A stretch of 64,000 nt of DNA from Rothia nasimurium. GTDB lineage: Bacteria; Actinomycetota; Actinomycetes; Actinomycetales; Micrococcaceae. A program made the translations under genes and the position numbers. Positions 17,171-25,685 of the stretch are shown here, piece after piece. Position 1 is the stretch's first letter; every line of letters begins with the position of its first letter. The stretch covers positions 1-64,000 of the forward strand of contig NZ_SPQC01000002.1 in the NCBI RefSeq assembly GCF_004569295.1, read 5' to 3'. The notes beneath the pieces are model-generated. The model saw only the letters and a program-made list of their open reading frames with translations, did not search any database and was not told the DNA's origin.

Positions 17171-18274
17171 GTGAATGATTCTCTAACTCTCATTGTGTAC
17201 ATACTTCTCGGTGTGCTAATTCTAGGTGGCGTGCTCGCTGTTCTGCTGCGCGGCCCTAAGGCCCCTAAGGAAGGCTACGAGGGCACCCGCGATGCCGATG
17301 ACCTCCCCGCAGATAGCGCTGACGGGCCGGTCACCACTATCGAGCGTCCGGCGTCCGCCCAGGGCCGCCTGGTGCGCCTGCGTGCCCGCCTCTCACGCTC
17401 CAACAACCTGCTGGGCAAGGGCCTGCTGGCCCTGCTGTCCCGCGACAAGATTGACCAGGATGTCTGGGACGAGGTCGAAGAGACCCTGCTTCTGGCAGAC
17501 CTGGGTGCCGAGCCCTCAGCCCGCCTGGTAGAGGCCCTACAGCAGCGTGTGCGCGTGGAGGGCACTGAGAATCCCGCCCACGTCAAACAGATGCTGCGTG
17601 AGGAGCTTCTTTCAATCGTGGGTGAAGATACCGACCGCTCCCTGGCCCTGGACGGTGCCGATGGCAACCCCGGCGTCGTGCTGGTCGTTGGTATAAACGG
17701 CGTGGGCAAGACCACCACCGTGGGTAAGCTGGCCCGCGTGATGGTCGCTGAAGAGAAGAACCTCCTGCTGGGTGCAGCCGATACCTTCCGTGCGGCGGCT
17801 GCCGACCAGCTCCAGACCTGGGGCGACCGCGTAGGGGTCGACACCGTCCGCTCCGATAAGGACGGCGCCGACCCGGCTTCCGTTGCCTTTGAAGCTATCC
17901 GCGAGGGCAAGGCTCGCGGCGTCGATACCGTCATGATTGACACCGCCGGACGCCTGCAGAACAAGGCTGGTCTGATGGACCAGCTGGGCAAAATCAAGCG
18001 CGTGGTCGAGAAAGAAGCCCCGGTCACCGAGGTTCTTCTGGTCATTGACGCCACTACCGGCCAGAACGGCATGATCCAGGCCAAGGTCTTCTCCGAGGTC
18101 GTTCAGATTACCGGTATCGTGCTGACTAAACTCGACGGCTCAGCCAAGGGCGGCATCGTGGTCGCTATCCAGGAAGAGCTGGGTGTGCCCGTCAAGCTCA
18201 TCGGCCTGGGCGAAGGCCCCGACGACCTGGCACCCTTTGAGCCTGGTGCCTTCGTCGACGCCCTCCTCGACTAA
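17171..18274 (+). CDS. ftsY: Signal recognition particle receptor FtsY
   Basis: About 367 residues from GTG 17171. FtsY docks the SRP-ribosome complex at the membrane and its GTPase works with Ffh. A membrane-anchoring segment LTLIVYILLGVLILGGVLAVLL is at the N-terminus, followed by an acidic linker, the four-helix N domain (from about residue 65), and the G domain with GINGVGKTTTVGKLA, DTFRAAA, DTAGR, TKLDGSAKGG and the closing GEGPDDL..F. The start is uncertain: AGAAGG touches the GTG at 17171, so GTG at 17192 may be used instead. The smc-ftsY-amtB order is typical. Confidence 0.95.
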   Translation: MNDSLTLIVYILLGVLILGGVLAVLLRGPKAPKEGYEGTRDADDLPADSADGPVTTIERPASAQGRLVRLRARLSRSNNLLGKGLLALLSRDKIDQDVWDEVEETLLLADLGAEPSARLVEALQQRVRVEGTENPAHVKQMLREELLSIVGEDTDRSLALDGADGNPGVVLVVGINGVGKTTTVGKLARVMVAEEKNLLLGAADTFRAAAADQLQTWGDRVGVDTVRSDKDGADPASVAFEAIREGKARGVDTVMIDTAGRLQNKAGLMDQLGKIKRVVEKEAPVTEVLLVIDATTGQNGMIQAKVFSEVVQITGIVLTKLDGSAKGGIVVAIQEELGVPVKLIGLGEGPDDLAPFEPGAFVDALLD

Positions 18275-18297
18275 GGCACAGCCCGAGTGCATCGAGG

Positions 18298-18336
18298 AAC
18301 CGGGGGAACTGTTTGAAACAGTTCCCCCGGTTTTTT
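18298..18336 (+). terminator. Rho-independent terminator of ftsY
   Basis: A 17-bp perfect stem (18298-18314 with 18316-18332) around GGGGGAACTG is followed by a run of T. The actual loop is likely TTTGAAA. Confidence 0.93.
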
Positions 18337-18356
18337 CATGCCTACCTAGAGTGCCG

Positions 18357-18445
18357 GTAACCTGCCCGTTACTGCCCGAAACACCCCCGTAACCCCTGTT
18401 TTCATACCCGCAACATGGGGAGGGCACCTGTAACCGGGGCGAAAC
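18357..18445 (+). promoter_or_regulatory. GlnR-type operator boxes upstream of amtB-glnB
   Basis: GTAAC (18357-18361), 6 bases, GTTAC (18368-18372), 5 bases, GAAAC (18378-18382), 6 bases, GTAAC (18389-18393), and separately GTAAC (18430-18434), 6 bases, GAAAC (18441-18445). The actinobacterial GlnR box is GTnAC-n6-GaAAC repeated with 11-base periodicity, and amtB-glnB is a classic GlnR target. The second site matches exactly. The GlnR gene itself is not in the window. Confidence 0.7.
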
Positions 18446-18560
18446 TCCAGGCGCAAGCAGCCGAAACACGCGCAGAGAACAATAGAACCTGTCAACACAC
18501 CAAGAGCTGGTCTACCGGCACACAGGTTTTCTTTTTCGGGTTTTGAAAGGGGTAACAGGC

Positions 18561-19820
18561 ATGGAACTCACCGCCAGTGATGTTTGGACCGTGGTCGCCG
18601 CGGCACTTGTTCTGTTTATGACACCGGGTCTCGCTCTCTTCTACAGCGGTATGACGCGAGCCAAGTCAGCACTCAACATGATGATGATGATGTCGGTCAT
18701 CTCAATGGGCCTCGTCGGCGTGTGCTGGGTGCTCTGGGGCTACAGCATGAGCGGGGGAGGCGCCCTCATCTACGATATCGTCGGCTCACCCTTCAACGAT
18801 TTTGGCCTATCAGCTACGCTTGCGGACGGCGGCACCAACCTTCTTTCGGTAGCCTTTAGCTCCACCTTCGCTATCATCGCGGTGGCTATCATCTCAGGGT
18901 CCATTGCCGACCGCGCCCGCTTCGGGGCCTGGTGCATCTTCGTGCCCCTTTGGCTCACCCTGGTCTACTGCCCCCTGGCCTTCATGGTGTGGGGCGGCGG
19001 CCTCTTCGGTGAAGAGGGCTTCATCGGGTCCATGTTCGGCGAAGCCATTGACTTTGCAGGTGGCCTGGTAATTCACATCAACGCCGGCGTCGCCGGTCTC
19101 ATCCTGGCCTTGGTACTGGGCGCTCGCAAGGGCTTTGGGGAAGACCCCAACCAGCGCCCCCACTCCCTGCCCCTGGTCATGCTTGGTGCAGCTATCCTCT
19201 GGTTTGGCTGGTTCGGCTTCAACGTGGGGGCTGCTGCGGACGGCGCCCAGGCAGGTCTGATCTGGGTCAACACCCTTGCTGCCCCGGCAGCTGCCATGCT
19301 GGGCTGGGCCCTGCTTGAACGAATTCGTGACGGTCACGTGACCTCCCTGGGTGCGGCGTCCGGCCTGGTTTCTGGTCTGGTTGCTATCACCCCGGCCTGC
19401 GCCAACGTTGACCCGGTCGGTGCCCTGGCCCTGGGCTTTATCTCGGGTATCGCCTCAGGCTGGGCTGTGGGTCTCAAGTACCGCTTGGGCTACGACGATT
19501 CTCTTGATGTAGTGGGTGTACACCTGGTCTCCGGCCTCATTGGCACCCTGGCCCTCGGTTTTATCGCAACCCCGGCTACCGGAACCGCCGGTCTCTTCTA
19601 CGGTGGCGGTCTAGGCCTGCTGGTCACTCAGACCGTTGCAACCTTGATTTCTATGGCCTACTGCGCGGTTGTGACCCTGCTGATTGTGATTCCGATTCAC
19701 CGCACTATGGGCTTCCGGGTCAGCGAGAAGCAGGAGATCCAGGGTATTGATCTGGCCCAGCACGCCGAAACCGCCTACGCCATGTCGAGCGGCACCTTCG
19801 GTGCCTTCGCTAAAAACTAG
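18561..19820 (+). CDS. amtB: Ammonium transporter AmtB
   Basis: 419 residues from ATG 18561, which has GAAAGGGG at 18544-18551. AmtB is an 11-helix membrane channel for ammonium. Visible are the N-terminal ALVLFMTPGLALFYSGM motif, GFNVGAAADG, and the channel histidine region LVIHINAGVAGL and VVGVHLVSGLIGTL. The upstream TTG at 18543 would overlap the ribosome binding site and is rejected. It is 14 bases before glnB, whose product blocks the channel when nitrogen is ample. GlnR-type boxes lie upstream. Confidence 0.97.
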   Translation: MELTASDVWTVVAAALVLFMTPGLALFYSGMTRAKSALNMMMMMSVISMGLVGVCWVLWGYSMSGGGALIYDIVGSPFNDFGLSATLADGGTNLLSVAFSSTFAIIAVAIISGSIADRARFGAWCIFVPLWLTLVYCPLAFMVWGGGLFGEEGFIGSMFGEAIDFAGGLVIHINAGVAGLILALVLGARKGFGEDPNQRPHSLPLVMLGAAILWFGWFGFNVGAAADGAQAGLIWVNTLAAPAAAMLGWALLERIRDGHVTSLGAASGLVSGLVAITPACANVDPVGALALGFISGIASGWAVGLKYRLGYDDSLDVVGVHLVSGLIGTLALGFIATPATGTAGLFYGGGLGLLVTQTVATLISMAYCAVVTLLIVIPIHRTMGFRVSEKQEIQGIDLAQHAETAYAMSSGTFGAFAKN

Positions 19821-19834
19821 AGGGAGTTCACGCC

Positions 19835-20173
19835 ATGAAACTCATTACCGCTTTGATTCAGCCCGAAAAATTTGACGACATCCGCCAGGCCCTCGAAAAC
19901 TTTGGGGTCGACGGGATGACGGTCTCAGAAGCCCAGGGCTACGGACGCCAGCACGGGCATGTAGAGGTCTACCGCGGCAAGGAATACGACATTCGCCTGA
20001 TTCCTAAGGTTCGTCTGGAAATCCTGGCGGACGCTAACCGGGCCGGGGACATCATCGACCTCATTATCGCCACCGCCAATACCGGTAGCGCCGGGGACGG
20101 CAAAATCTGGGTGAGCAGCGTGGACGAGGTGGTTCGAGTCCGCACCGGAGAACGCGGCGTCTCCGCCATCTAA
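19835..20173 (+). CDS. glnB: Nitrogen regulatory protein PII (GlnB/GlnK)
   Basis: 112 residues, exactly the family length. PII senses 2-oxoglutarate and ATP/ADP and binds AmtB. The N-terminus MKLITALIQPEKFDDIRQAL, the T-loop with Tyr51 in YRGKEYD (site of adenylylation in actinobacteria) and the C-terminal signature TGSAGDGKIWV are present. GGGAG lies 9 bases upstream of the ATG. glnD, the usual third gene that modifies PII, is not adjacent; exonuclease III follows instead. Confidence 0.97.
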   Translation: MKLITALIQPEKFDDIRQALENFGVDGMTVSEAQGYGRQHGHVEVYRGKEYDIRLIPKVRLEILADANRAGDIIDLIIATANTGSAGDGKIWVSSVDEVVRVRTGERGVSAI

Positions 20174-20194
20174 GCACAAGCGACATACAAATCT

Positions 20195-20226
20195 AGGGCA
20201 GACCCACGGTTTCGTGGGTCTGCCCT
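20195..20226 (+). terminator. Terminator hairpin after glnB
   Basis: AGGGCAGACCCACG (20195-20208) pairs perfectly with 20213-20226 around a GTTT loop. No long T run follows. Confidence 0.8.
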
Positions 20227-20304
20227 CATCTTATGTGCTCTAGCCAGGAGTGCTATCAGGCAGGGGGCAGACGTGGGTCAGGACGGCGGCGGGGGAGCGC
20301 CGGG

Positions 20305-20318
20305 TAGACTAGGGGGCA
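20305..20318 (+). promoter_or_regulatory. Candidate -10 of a leaderless or near-leaderless transcript for xthA
   Basis: TAGACT (20305-20310) lies 7 bases before the ATG at 20318. AGGGGG in the gap is too close to the start to be an ordinary ribosome binding site. Confidence 0.45.
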
Positions 20319-21148
20319 TGAAACTTGTCTCCTGGAATGTTGATTCACTCAATGCTGCACTCACCAGTGAGTCGGCCCGTGCCCTGCTCTCCCGCGATGT
20401 CTTTGCCTCCATCTCCTTGCTGAACCCCGACGTCCTTGCCCTGCAAGAAACCAAGCTCTCGGCCAAGGGGCCCACCAAGAAACATCTCGAAGCCCTGCAC
20501 GCCTACTTCCCCGACTACAAGATTGCCTGGGTATCTTCCGACGAACCCGCCCGCAAGGGGTACGCGGGCACCATGTTCCTCTACAAACAGGAGCTAGAGC
20601 CCATCGTCACCTACCCCCGCCTCTCTGCCCCCACCACCATGGACGCCGAAGGGCGCATGATTACCCTGGAATTTGAGGACTTCTACGTCACCCAGGTCTA
20701 CACCCCCAATGCTTCGGACGGCCTGCGCCGCCTGTCTGACCGCCAGGTCTGGGATCGCCTCTACGCCGATTATCTTGCCGGCCTGGACGCCACTAAACCT
20801 GTGCTTGCAACCGGCGACTTCAACGTTGCCCACACCGAAATTGACCTGGCCAACCCCAAGGCTAACCGCCGTTCCCCCGGCTTCACCGACGAAGAGCGCG
20901 AAGGTTTCACCCAGATTCTCTCCCGGGGCTTCACCGACACCTTCCGCCACCTGCACGGGGACGTCACCGGAGCCTACACCTGGTGGGCCCAGCGCTCCCG
21001 CACTTCCAAGATCAACAACACCGGCTGGCGCATTGACTACTGGCTGGTATCAGACCGGGTTGCTGAGAAGGTGCGAGCCTCAGAGATGATGGATTCAGGC
21101 CCTCGCCAGGACCACACCCCGATTCTCCTCGATATCGACCTGGGCTAG
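20318..21148 (+). CDS. xthA: Exodeoxyribonuclease III (AP endonuclease family)
   Basis: 276 residues. ExoIII cuts DNA at abasic sites and removes 3'-blocking groups, in base excision repair like MutM. Endonuclease/exonuclease/phosphatase motifs are complete: MKLVSWNVDSL at the start, LALQETKLS with the metal-binding Glu, YTPNAS, GDFNVAHTEIDLANP with Asp and Asn, RIDYWLVS and the final DHTPILLDI. The ATG at 20318 is chosen because the family begins here; the upstream in-frame start at 20273 adds a Gly-rich run. Either xthA or the related exoA name could apply. Confidence 0.92.
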   Translation: MKLVSWNVDSLNAALTSESARALLSRDVFASISLLNPDVLALQETKLSAKGPTKKHLEALHAYFPDYKIAWVSSDEPARKGYAGTMFLYKQELEPIVTYPRLSAPTTMDAEGRMITLEFEDFYVTQVYTPNASDGLRRLSDRQVWDRLYADYLAGLDATKPVLATGDFNVAHTEIDLANPKANRRSPGFTDEEREGFTQILSRGFTDTFRHLHGDVTGAYTWWAQRSRTSKINNTGWRIDYWLVSDRVAEKVRASEMMDSGPRQDHTPILLDIDLG

Positions 21149-21576
21149 GTTAAAGACTCACCTGCCTGTTAAAAGCCCGAGGGCCCCTCTAACGCCAGGG
21201 ACACTCGGGTTTTGCTGTGTCCAGGTGATGGGGGCAGAGCGGTCGTTCAACAAGGGTGAACTGATATGTGAGAAAAACCGGGGTAAATGTTTAATGTTTT
21301 TAAAGTTTTAGAGCGGTAGAAACTGCAGAATCAGGTTTAAGCGGGGGAGTGGCGAAGGCTGCGCCCGTGTATTCTCGGGCTTTTTAATGCGTGGATTATT
21401 TCGGGTACGTTTCGCCGACTCTTTGCTGCGGACGAGCGGTGTGTTGCCCAACTTGATGTGACGGGTGCGACTAAATATACTCAACTCAACACGTCAGTAT
21501 ATATTGGGCATCACAAGCCCGGCAGTATCTGTAAAGGCTCACACACAATGTTCGTTACCCAGAAAGAGTTCGCCTC
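21149..21576 (+). other. 428-base intergenic region before the peptide transporter
   Basis: No gene is seen. It begins with a weak hairpin (CCCGAG at 21176 pairing with CTCGGG near 21205, then TTTT) that may end xthA. The middle is AT-rich without clear structure. A strong promoter lies at 21453-21481, leaving a leader of about 90 bases before the first transporter gene. Confidence 0.6.
21453..21481 (+). promoter_or_regulatory. Sigma-70-type promoter of the peptide transporter operon
   Basis: TTGATG (21453-21458), a 17-base spacer and TATACT (21476-21481) match the housekeeping consensus closely. It is the best promoter match seen in the window and faces the ABC permease genes. Confidence 0.75.
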
Positions 21577-22563
21577 ATGATTAAGTATCTGCTGAGGCGA
21601 GCAGCTACTTACGCCGTCATGATTTTCTTAACGACGACCGGTGGCTACTTCCTCGCCGTTACCTCACTGAACCCCGCCCTGCTCGAACAGGAACGCATTC
21701 CCCGCCCCTCACCGGAGCAGGTTCAGCGCAACTTCGCAGCCCTGAACCTTGACCCCACCATGAGCGCCTGGGACCGCTACGTCCAGTGGCTGACCAACGT
21801 TGTTCTGCACTGGGACTGGGGCCGTAGCCCCAACGGCGCCTACATCAACGCTGAATTCGGTCAGCGCGTGTGGGTATCAACCCGCCTCTACCTGGTAGCT
21901 GTGATTCTCTCCCTCATCATCGGTGTAGCCCTGGGCGTTTACTCAGCAGCCCGTCAGTACAAGTTCTCTGACCGTGTGATTACCGGCTACTCCTACCTGG
22001 TCTACATTCTGCCCGCCCCCATCGCCTACTTCCTGGTCCAGCTGGGAGCTGTGGCCATCAACAGTGCAACGGGGGAGCGCATCTTCTTCGTGACCGGCAT
22101 TTCCTCGCCAGGCCTCACCCCGGGTAGCTTCGAATACTGGGTGGACTTGGCAGCCCACTACATCGTGCCCACCTTCTGTATCACGATTATGAGCTGGGGC
22201 GGCTACCAGATTTCCCAGCGCCAGTACCTGCTCGACAGCGTCAACGCCGACTTTGTGCGCACCGCTCGCGCTAAGGGCCTCACCCGCAACCAGGCCATCC
22301 GCCGCCACGCCCTGCGCGTCTCCTTCATTCCGGTAGCCCAGTCCATCGCCTTTACCGTTCCCTCCATCTTCACCGGCGGCTTCTTCGCCGAGGCTATCTT
22401 CGCCTGGCCCGGTATCGGTCTCTGGACAATTCAGTCAATCGGTGCCCAGGACGTCAACGCGGCGGTAGCAACCCTGGCCTACGGCTCCTTCATCTTCGCA
22501 GTTGGCGCCATCATCGCTGATATCGCCACCACCATCGTCGATCCCCGAGTGAGGATCTCATGA
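21577..22563 (+). CDS. Oligopeptide ABC transporter permease (DppB/OppB-like)
   Basis: 328 residues. An inner-membrane permease subunit with an N-terminal membrane helix (YLLRRAATYAVMIFLTTTGGYFLAV), a large external loop, then five helices. The cytoplasmic EAA loop that contacts the ATPase reads FVRTARAKGLTRNQAIRRHALR, and FAEAIFAWPGIGLW is the family C-terminal motif. It overlaps the next permease by 4 bases (ATGA). Substrate class (peptides) is inferred from the whole operon. Confidence 0.92.
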   Translation: MIKYLLRRAATYAVMIFLTTTGGYFLAVTSLNPALLEQERIPRPSPEQVQRNFAALNLDPTMSAWDRYVQWLTNVVLHWDWGRSPNGAYINAEFGQRVWVSTRLYLVAVILSLIIGVALGVYSAARQYKFSDRVITGYSYLVYILPAPIAYFLVQLGAVAINSATGERIFFVTGISSPGLTPGSFEYWVDLAAHYIVPTFCITIMSWGGYQISQRQYLLDSVNADFVRTARAKGLTRNQAIRRHALRVSFIPVAQSIAFTVPSIFTGGFFAEAIFAWPGIGLWTIQSIGAQDVNAAVATLAYGSFIFAVGAIIADIATTIVDPRVRIS

Positions 22564-23534
22564 GCAATTCACCTTCCATCGACCACAACAACCTCACAGG
22601 TATTATCACGAGGGTCGATCAGACTAACGCTGACTTCGACATCATCAGCAAGAAGAAGATTATCTTCCGCCGCTTTATGCGTAACAAGACCGCAGTCTTT
22701 GGCTTGGTCGTCCTGCTGCTGGTAATAGCTTTCGGTCTCTTTGGCGGTTTCCTCTCCAAATGGGATACCACCACTATCGACCCCTTCTACATCTCCACTG
22801 GCCCCAGCGCCGAGCACTGGTTCGGCACCACCAGTGCAGGCACCGACCTCTACGCCCAGATGGTTGAAGCTGTCCGCACCTCGGTCTTTATCGGTCTGAT
22901 CGTGGGCGGTGTCTCCGTCATCTTTGCAGCTATCTACGGCTGCGTCATGGCCTACTTCGGCGGCAAGATTGACAAGACTTTGCTGTTCGTCCTTGAAACC
23001 TTGATTATGGCGCCTAGTCTGCTGGTTGTAGCTATCGTCATCAACGGTGCTGGCGGACAGGCCATCCGCGATAACCTACCTGGCTGGCTCATCCTAACCA
23101 TCGTGCTCCTGATTTTCAGCTGGATGTATACCGCCCGTGTGATTCGAGCTATGGCCATGTCGCTCATCTCCCGTGACTTCGTCAAAGCCGCCCGCTACAT
23201 GGGTGTGCACCCCCTCAAGATTGTCTGGCGTCACCTGGTGCCCAACATCGGCTCCCTGATGGTGCTTGAGTTTACCCGCGGTATCACCGCAGCAATTCTG
23301 GCTGAGGTGTCGTTCACCTTCATCGGTATTGGCGTGAAATACCCTAACTTCTCACTGGGGTCACTCATCGCCCAGGCTTCAAGCCAGATCAACACCCTGC
23401 CCTGGATGTTCTGGATTCCGCTGCTGTTCTTCTTCCTGCTGGTTGGCCCCCTGGCCCTGATGAATGACGGCTTGCGTGACGCCTTCGATCCTACCTCCCT
23501 GTCCGTTGGCAAAGTTAAGAAAAAGAAGAAGTAA
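22560..23534 (+). CDS. Oligopeptide ABC transporter permease (DppC/OppC-like)
   Basis: 324 residues. The second permease subunit has the N-terminal OppC-type segment (RRFMRNKTAVFGLVVLLLVIAFGLFGGF), the GTTSAGTDLYAQMVEAVRTS motif typical of DppC, the EAA loop FVKAARYMGVHPLKIVWRHLVPN, and a basic Lys-rich tail. Start overlaps the previous stop. The ATPase gene begins directly after its stop codon, so the genes are translationally coupled. Confidence 0.93.
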   Translation: MSNSPSIDHNNLTGIITRVDQTNADFDIISKKKIIFRRFMRNKTAVFGLVVLLLVIAFGLFGGFLSKWDTTTIDPFYISTGPSAEHWFGTTSAGTDLYAQMVEAVRTSVFIGLIVGGVSVIFAAIYGCVMAYFGGKIDKTLLFVLETLIMAPSLLVVAIVINGAGGQAIRDNLPGWLILTIVLLIFSWMYTARVIRAMAMSLISRDFVKAARYMGVHPLKIVWRHLVPNIGSLMVLEFTRGITAAILAEVSFTFIGIGVKYPNFSLGSLIAQASSQINTLPWMFWIPLLFFFLLVGPLALMNDGLRDAFDPTSLSVGKVKKKKK

Positions 23535-25610
23535 ATGAGCACTACACCAGTACTGAGCGTCCGAGACCTCAACGTAAAGTTCAATACCGAGAACGGTATT
23601 GTGCACGCGGTGCGCGGCATTGACTTCGACCTCTATGCGGGCAAGACGCTGGGCATCGTGGGTGAATCCGGCTCAGGTAAGTCGGTTGCCTCGATGGCCA
23701 TCATGGGCCTGCACCCCACTACCGCAGACATCACCGGTTCCATCAAGTACGATGGCACCGAACTGCTGGGTCTGACCGATAAGCAGATGTGCGACTACCG
23801 TGGCAAAGAGATTTCCATGGTCTTCCAGGATCCGCTGTCATCACTCACCCCGGTCTTCACCATCGGCCACCAGCTGGCTGAGGTACTCAAGGCCCACAAC
23901 AAGGGTATGAGCGATAAGGCTATTCAGGCTCGCTCCGTGGAGCTCTTGCGTCTGGTCGGCATTCCCTCACCCGAGAGCCGTCTCAAGTCCTTCCCCCATG
24001 AGTTCTCGGGCGGTATGCGTCAGCGCGTCATGATTGCTATGGCCATTGCGAACGAGCCGCGCGTACTGATTGCCGATGAACCCACCACCGCGCTGGATGT
24101 CACCATCCAGGCTCAGGTGCTTGAGGTGATGCAGAAGGCCCAGGAAGAGACCGGAGCGGCTACCATCATGATTACCCACGACCTGGGAATCGTGGCCGGT
24201 ATGGCCGATGAAATCATGGTCATGTACGCGGGCAAGGCTGTAGAGCATGCCGCTGCCACCGACCTCTATAAGAAGCCTTCCATGCCCTACACCATCGGTC
24301 TGCTGGGTGCTGTACCGCGCGTGGATCGCAAGGAAAAGACCTCCCTGGTGCCGATTGAGGGAACCCCGCCCAACCTGCTCAAGCCCGTGGTGGGCTGCTC
24401 CTTCGCGGCCCGCTGCCCGGTGGCTACGGACGCCTGCCTCACCCAAGAGCCGGAGCTCAAGTTGATTGCCGGTACCGGCGAGAACCACCGCTCAGCCTGC
24501 CTGTACGCAGAGAAGTTCGTCAACGAACGTCCTGAGCAGATGTTCCCTGTGCCCCCCATCCCCGTCTCTGCCCTCGATAGCGTACCCCGCGAAGAGCGCG
24601 CCAGCGTGCTTGAGGTGAAGAACGTCAAGAAGTTCTTCCCCCTCACCAAGGGCGCCCTCATCAAGCGTCGTGTGGGCACCGTCAAGGCCGTCAACGGCGT
24701 CAGCTTCGATATCCGCGAAGGCGAGTGCTTCTCCATCGTGGGCGAGTCAGGCTGCGGCAAAACTACCACCCTGCTCGAAATCATGGAGTTCTCCAAGGAT
24801 ATCGACGGCGAAATCGTCATCGCCGGTGTCTCTAACAAGCAGGGCCTGCGCGGCTCCGAACTCAACGCCCTGCGTAAGAACCAGCAGATGGTCTTCCAGG
24901 ACCCAACGGGTGCACTCGATCCCCGCTTCACCGTCTACGAAATTCTGGCTGAGCCCCTACAAAACCAGGGCTGGGCAGTCAAAGACATCAAGAAGCGCGT
25001 ACTTGAACTGATGAAGACCGTCGGCCTGCAACCCGACCACGTCAACCGCTTCCCCAACCAGTTCTCCGGCGGCCAGCGCCAGCGTATCGGTATCGCCCGC
25101 GCGCTCGCTGTCAACCCCAAGCTGGTGGCTCTCGATGAGCCGGTCTCTGCTCTTGACGTCTCTGTTCAGGCAGGCGTCATTAACCTGCTAGAGAAGCTGC
25201 GTGTCGAGCTGGGGCTGAGCTACCTGATGGTGGCACACGATTTGGCTGTCGTGCGCCATGCCTCTGACCGTGTGGCCGTTATGTACCTGGGCCGAGTGGT
25301 TGAGATTGGCAATGTGGACGAGGTCTTTGATAACCCCGTGCACCCCTACACCCGGGCTCTACTCTCTGCCATCCCCGTGCCCGACCCCGAGGTGGAAGCC
25401 AACCGCCAGCGCATTGTGCTCGAAGGCGACCTGCCCACCCCCGTGAACGCGCCGGAGGGCTGTGCTTTTGCAACTCGTTGCCCCATCTTCAAGCTTCTTC
25501 CTGAAGATAAGCAGAAGAACTGCACCGAGAATGTGCCTGTTCTCAGCCGGGCGAGTGAGGACCACCAGTACGCCTGTCATTATCCTGAACACGAAGTTGC
25601 TATGAGCTAA
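23535..25610 (+). CDS. Peptide ABC transporter ATPase, two fused nucleotide-binding domains
   Basis: 691 residues, a DppD-DppF fusion. Domain 1 (about 1-330): Walker A GESGSGKSVAS, signature FSGGMRQRVMIAMA, Walker B VLIADEPTTALD. Domain 2 (about 355-691): Walker A GESGCGKTTTL, signature FSGGQRQRIGIARAL, Walker B LVALDEPVSALD. Both domains end with the oligopeptide-type Cys motif (CSFAARCPVATDAC and CAFATRCPIF), which may bind an iron-sulfur cluster. Two complete ATP sites serve the two permeases upstream. Confidence 0.94.
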   Translation: MSTTPVLSVRDLNVKFNTENGIVHAVRGIDFDLYAGKTLGIVGESGSGKSVASMAIMGLHPTTADITGSIKYDGTELLGLTDKQMCDYRGKEISMVFQDPLSSLTPVFTIGHQLAEVLKAHNKGMSDKAIQARSVELLRLVGIPSPESRLKSFPHEFSGGMRQRVMIAMAIANEPRVLIADEPTTALDVTIQAQVLEVMQKAQEETGAATIMITHDLGIVAGMADEIMVMYAGKAVEHAAATDLYKKPSMPYTIGLLGAVPRVDRKEKTSLVPIEGTPPNLLKPVVGCSFAARCPVATDACLTQEPELKLIAGTGENHRSACLYAEKFVNERPEQMFPVPPIPVSALDSVPREERASVLEVKNVKKFFPLTKGALIKRRVGTVKAVNGVSFDIREGECFSIVGESGCGKTTTLLEIMEFSKDIDGEIVIAGVSNKQGLRGSELNALRKNQQMVFQDPTGALDPRFTVYEILAEPLQNQGWAVKDIKKRVLELMKTVGLQPDHVNRFPNQFSGGQRQRIGIARALAVNPKLVALDEPVSALDVSVQAGVINLLEKLRVELGLSYLMVAHDLAVVRHASDRVAVMYLGRVVEIGNVDEVFDNPVHPYTRALLSAIPVPDPEVEANRQRIVLEGDLPTPVNAPEGCAFATRCPIFKLLPEDKQKNCTENVPVLSRASEDHQYACHYPEHEVAMS

Positions 25611-25631
25611 ATTACATGTATAGAATGTAAT
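25611..25631. promoter_or_regulatory. Inverted repeat between ATPase and first binding-protein gene
   Basis: ATTACAT (25611-25617) and ATGTAAT (25625-25631) are perfect inverted arms 7 bases apart, directly after the ATPase stop. The size suits a dimeric regulator site; a weak hairpin is the other option. Confidence 0.4.
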
Positions 25632-25685
25632 CGAAATCACTTCAAACCCACTTTTGCCCACCCTCTTTACGAAGGAGAAGAGAGA

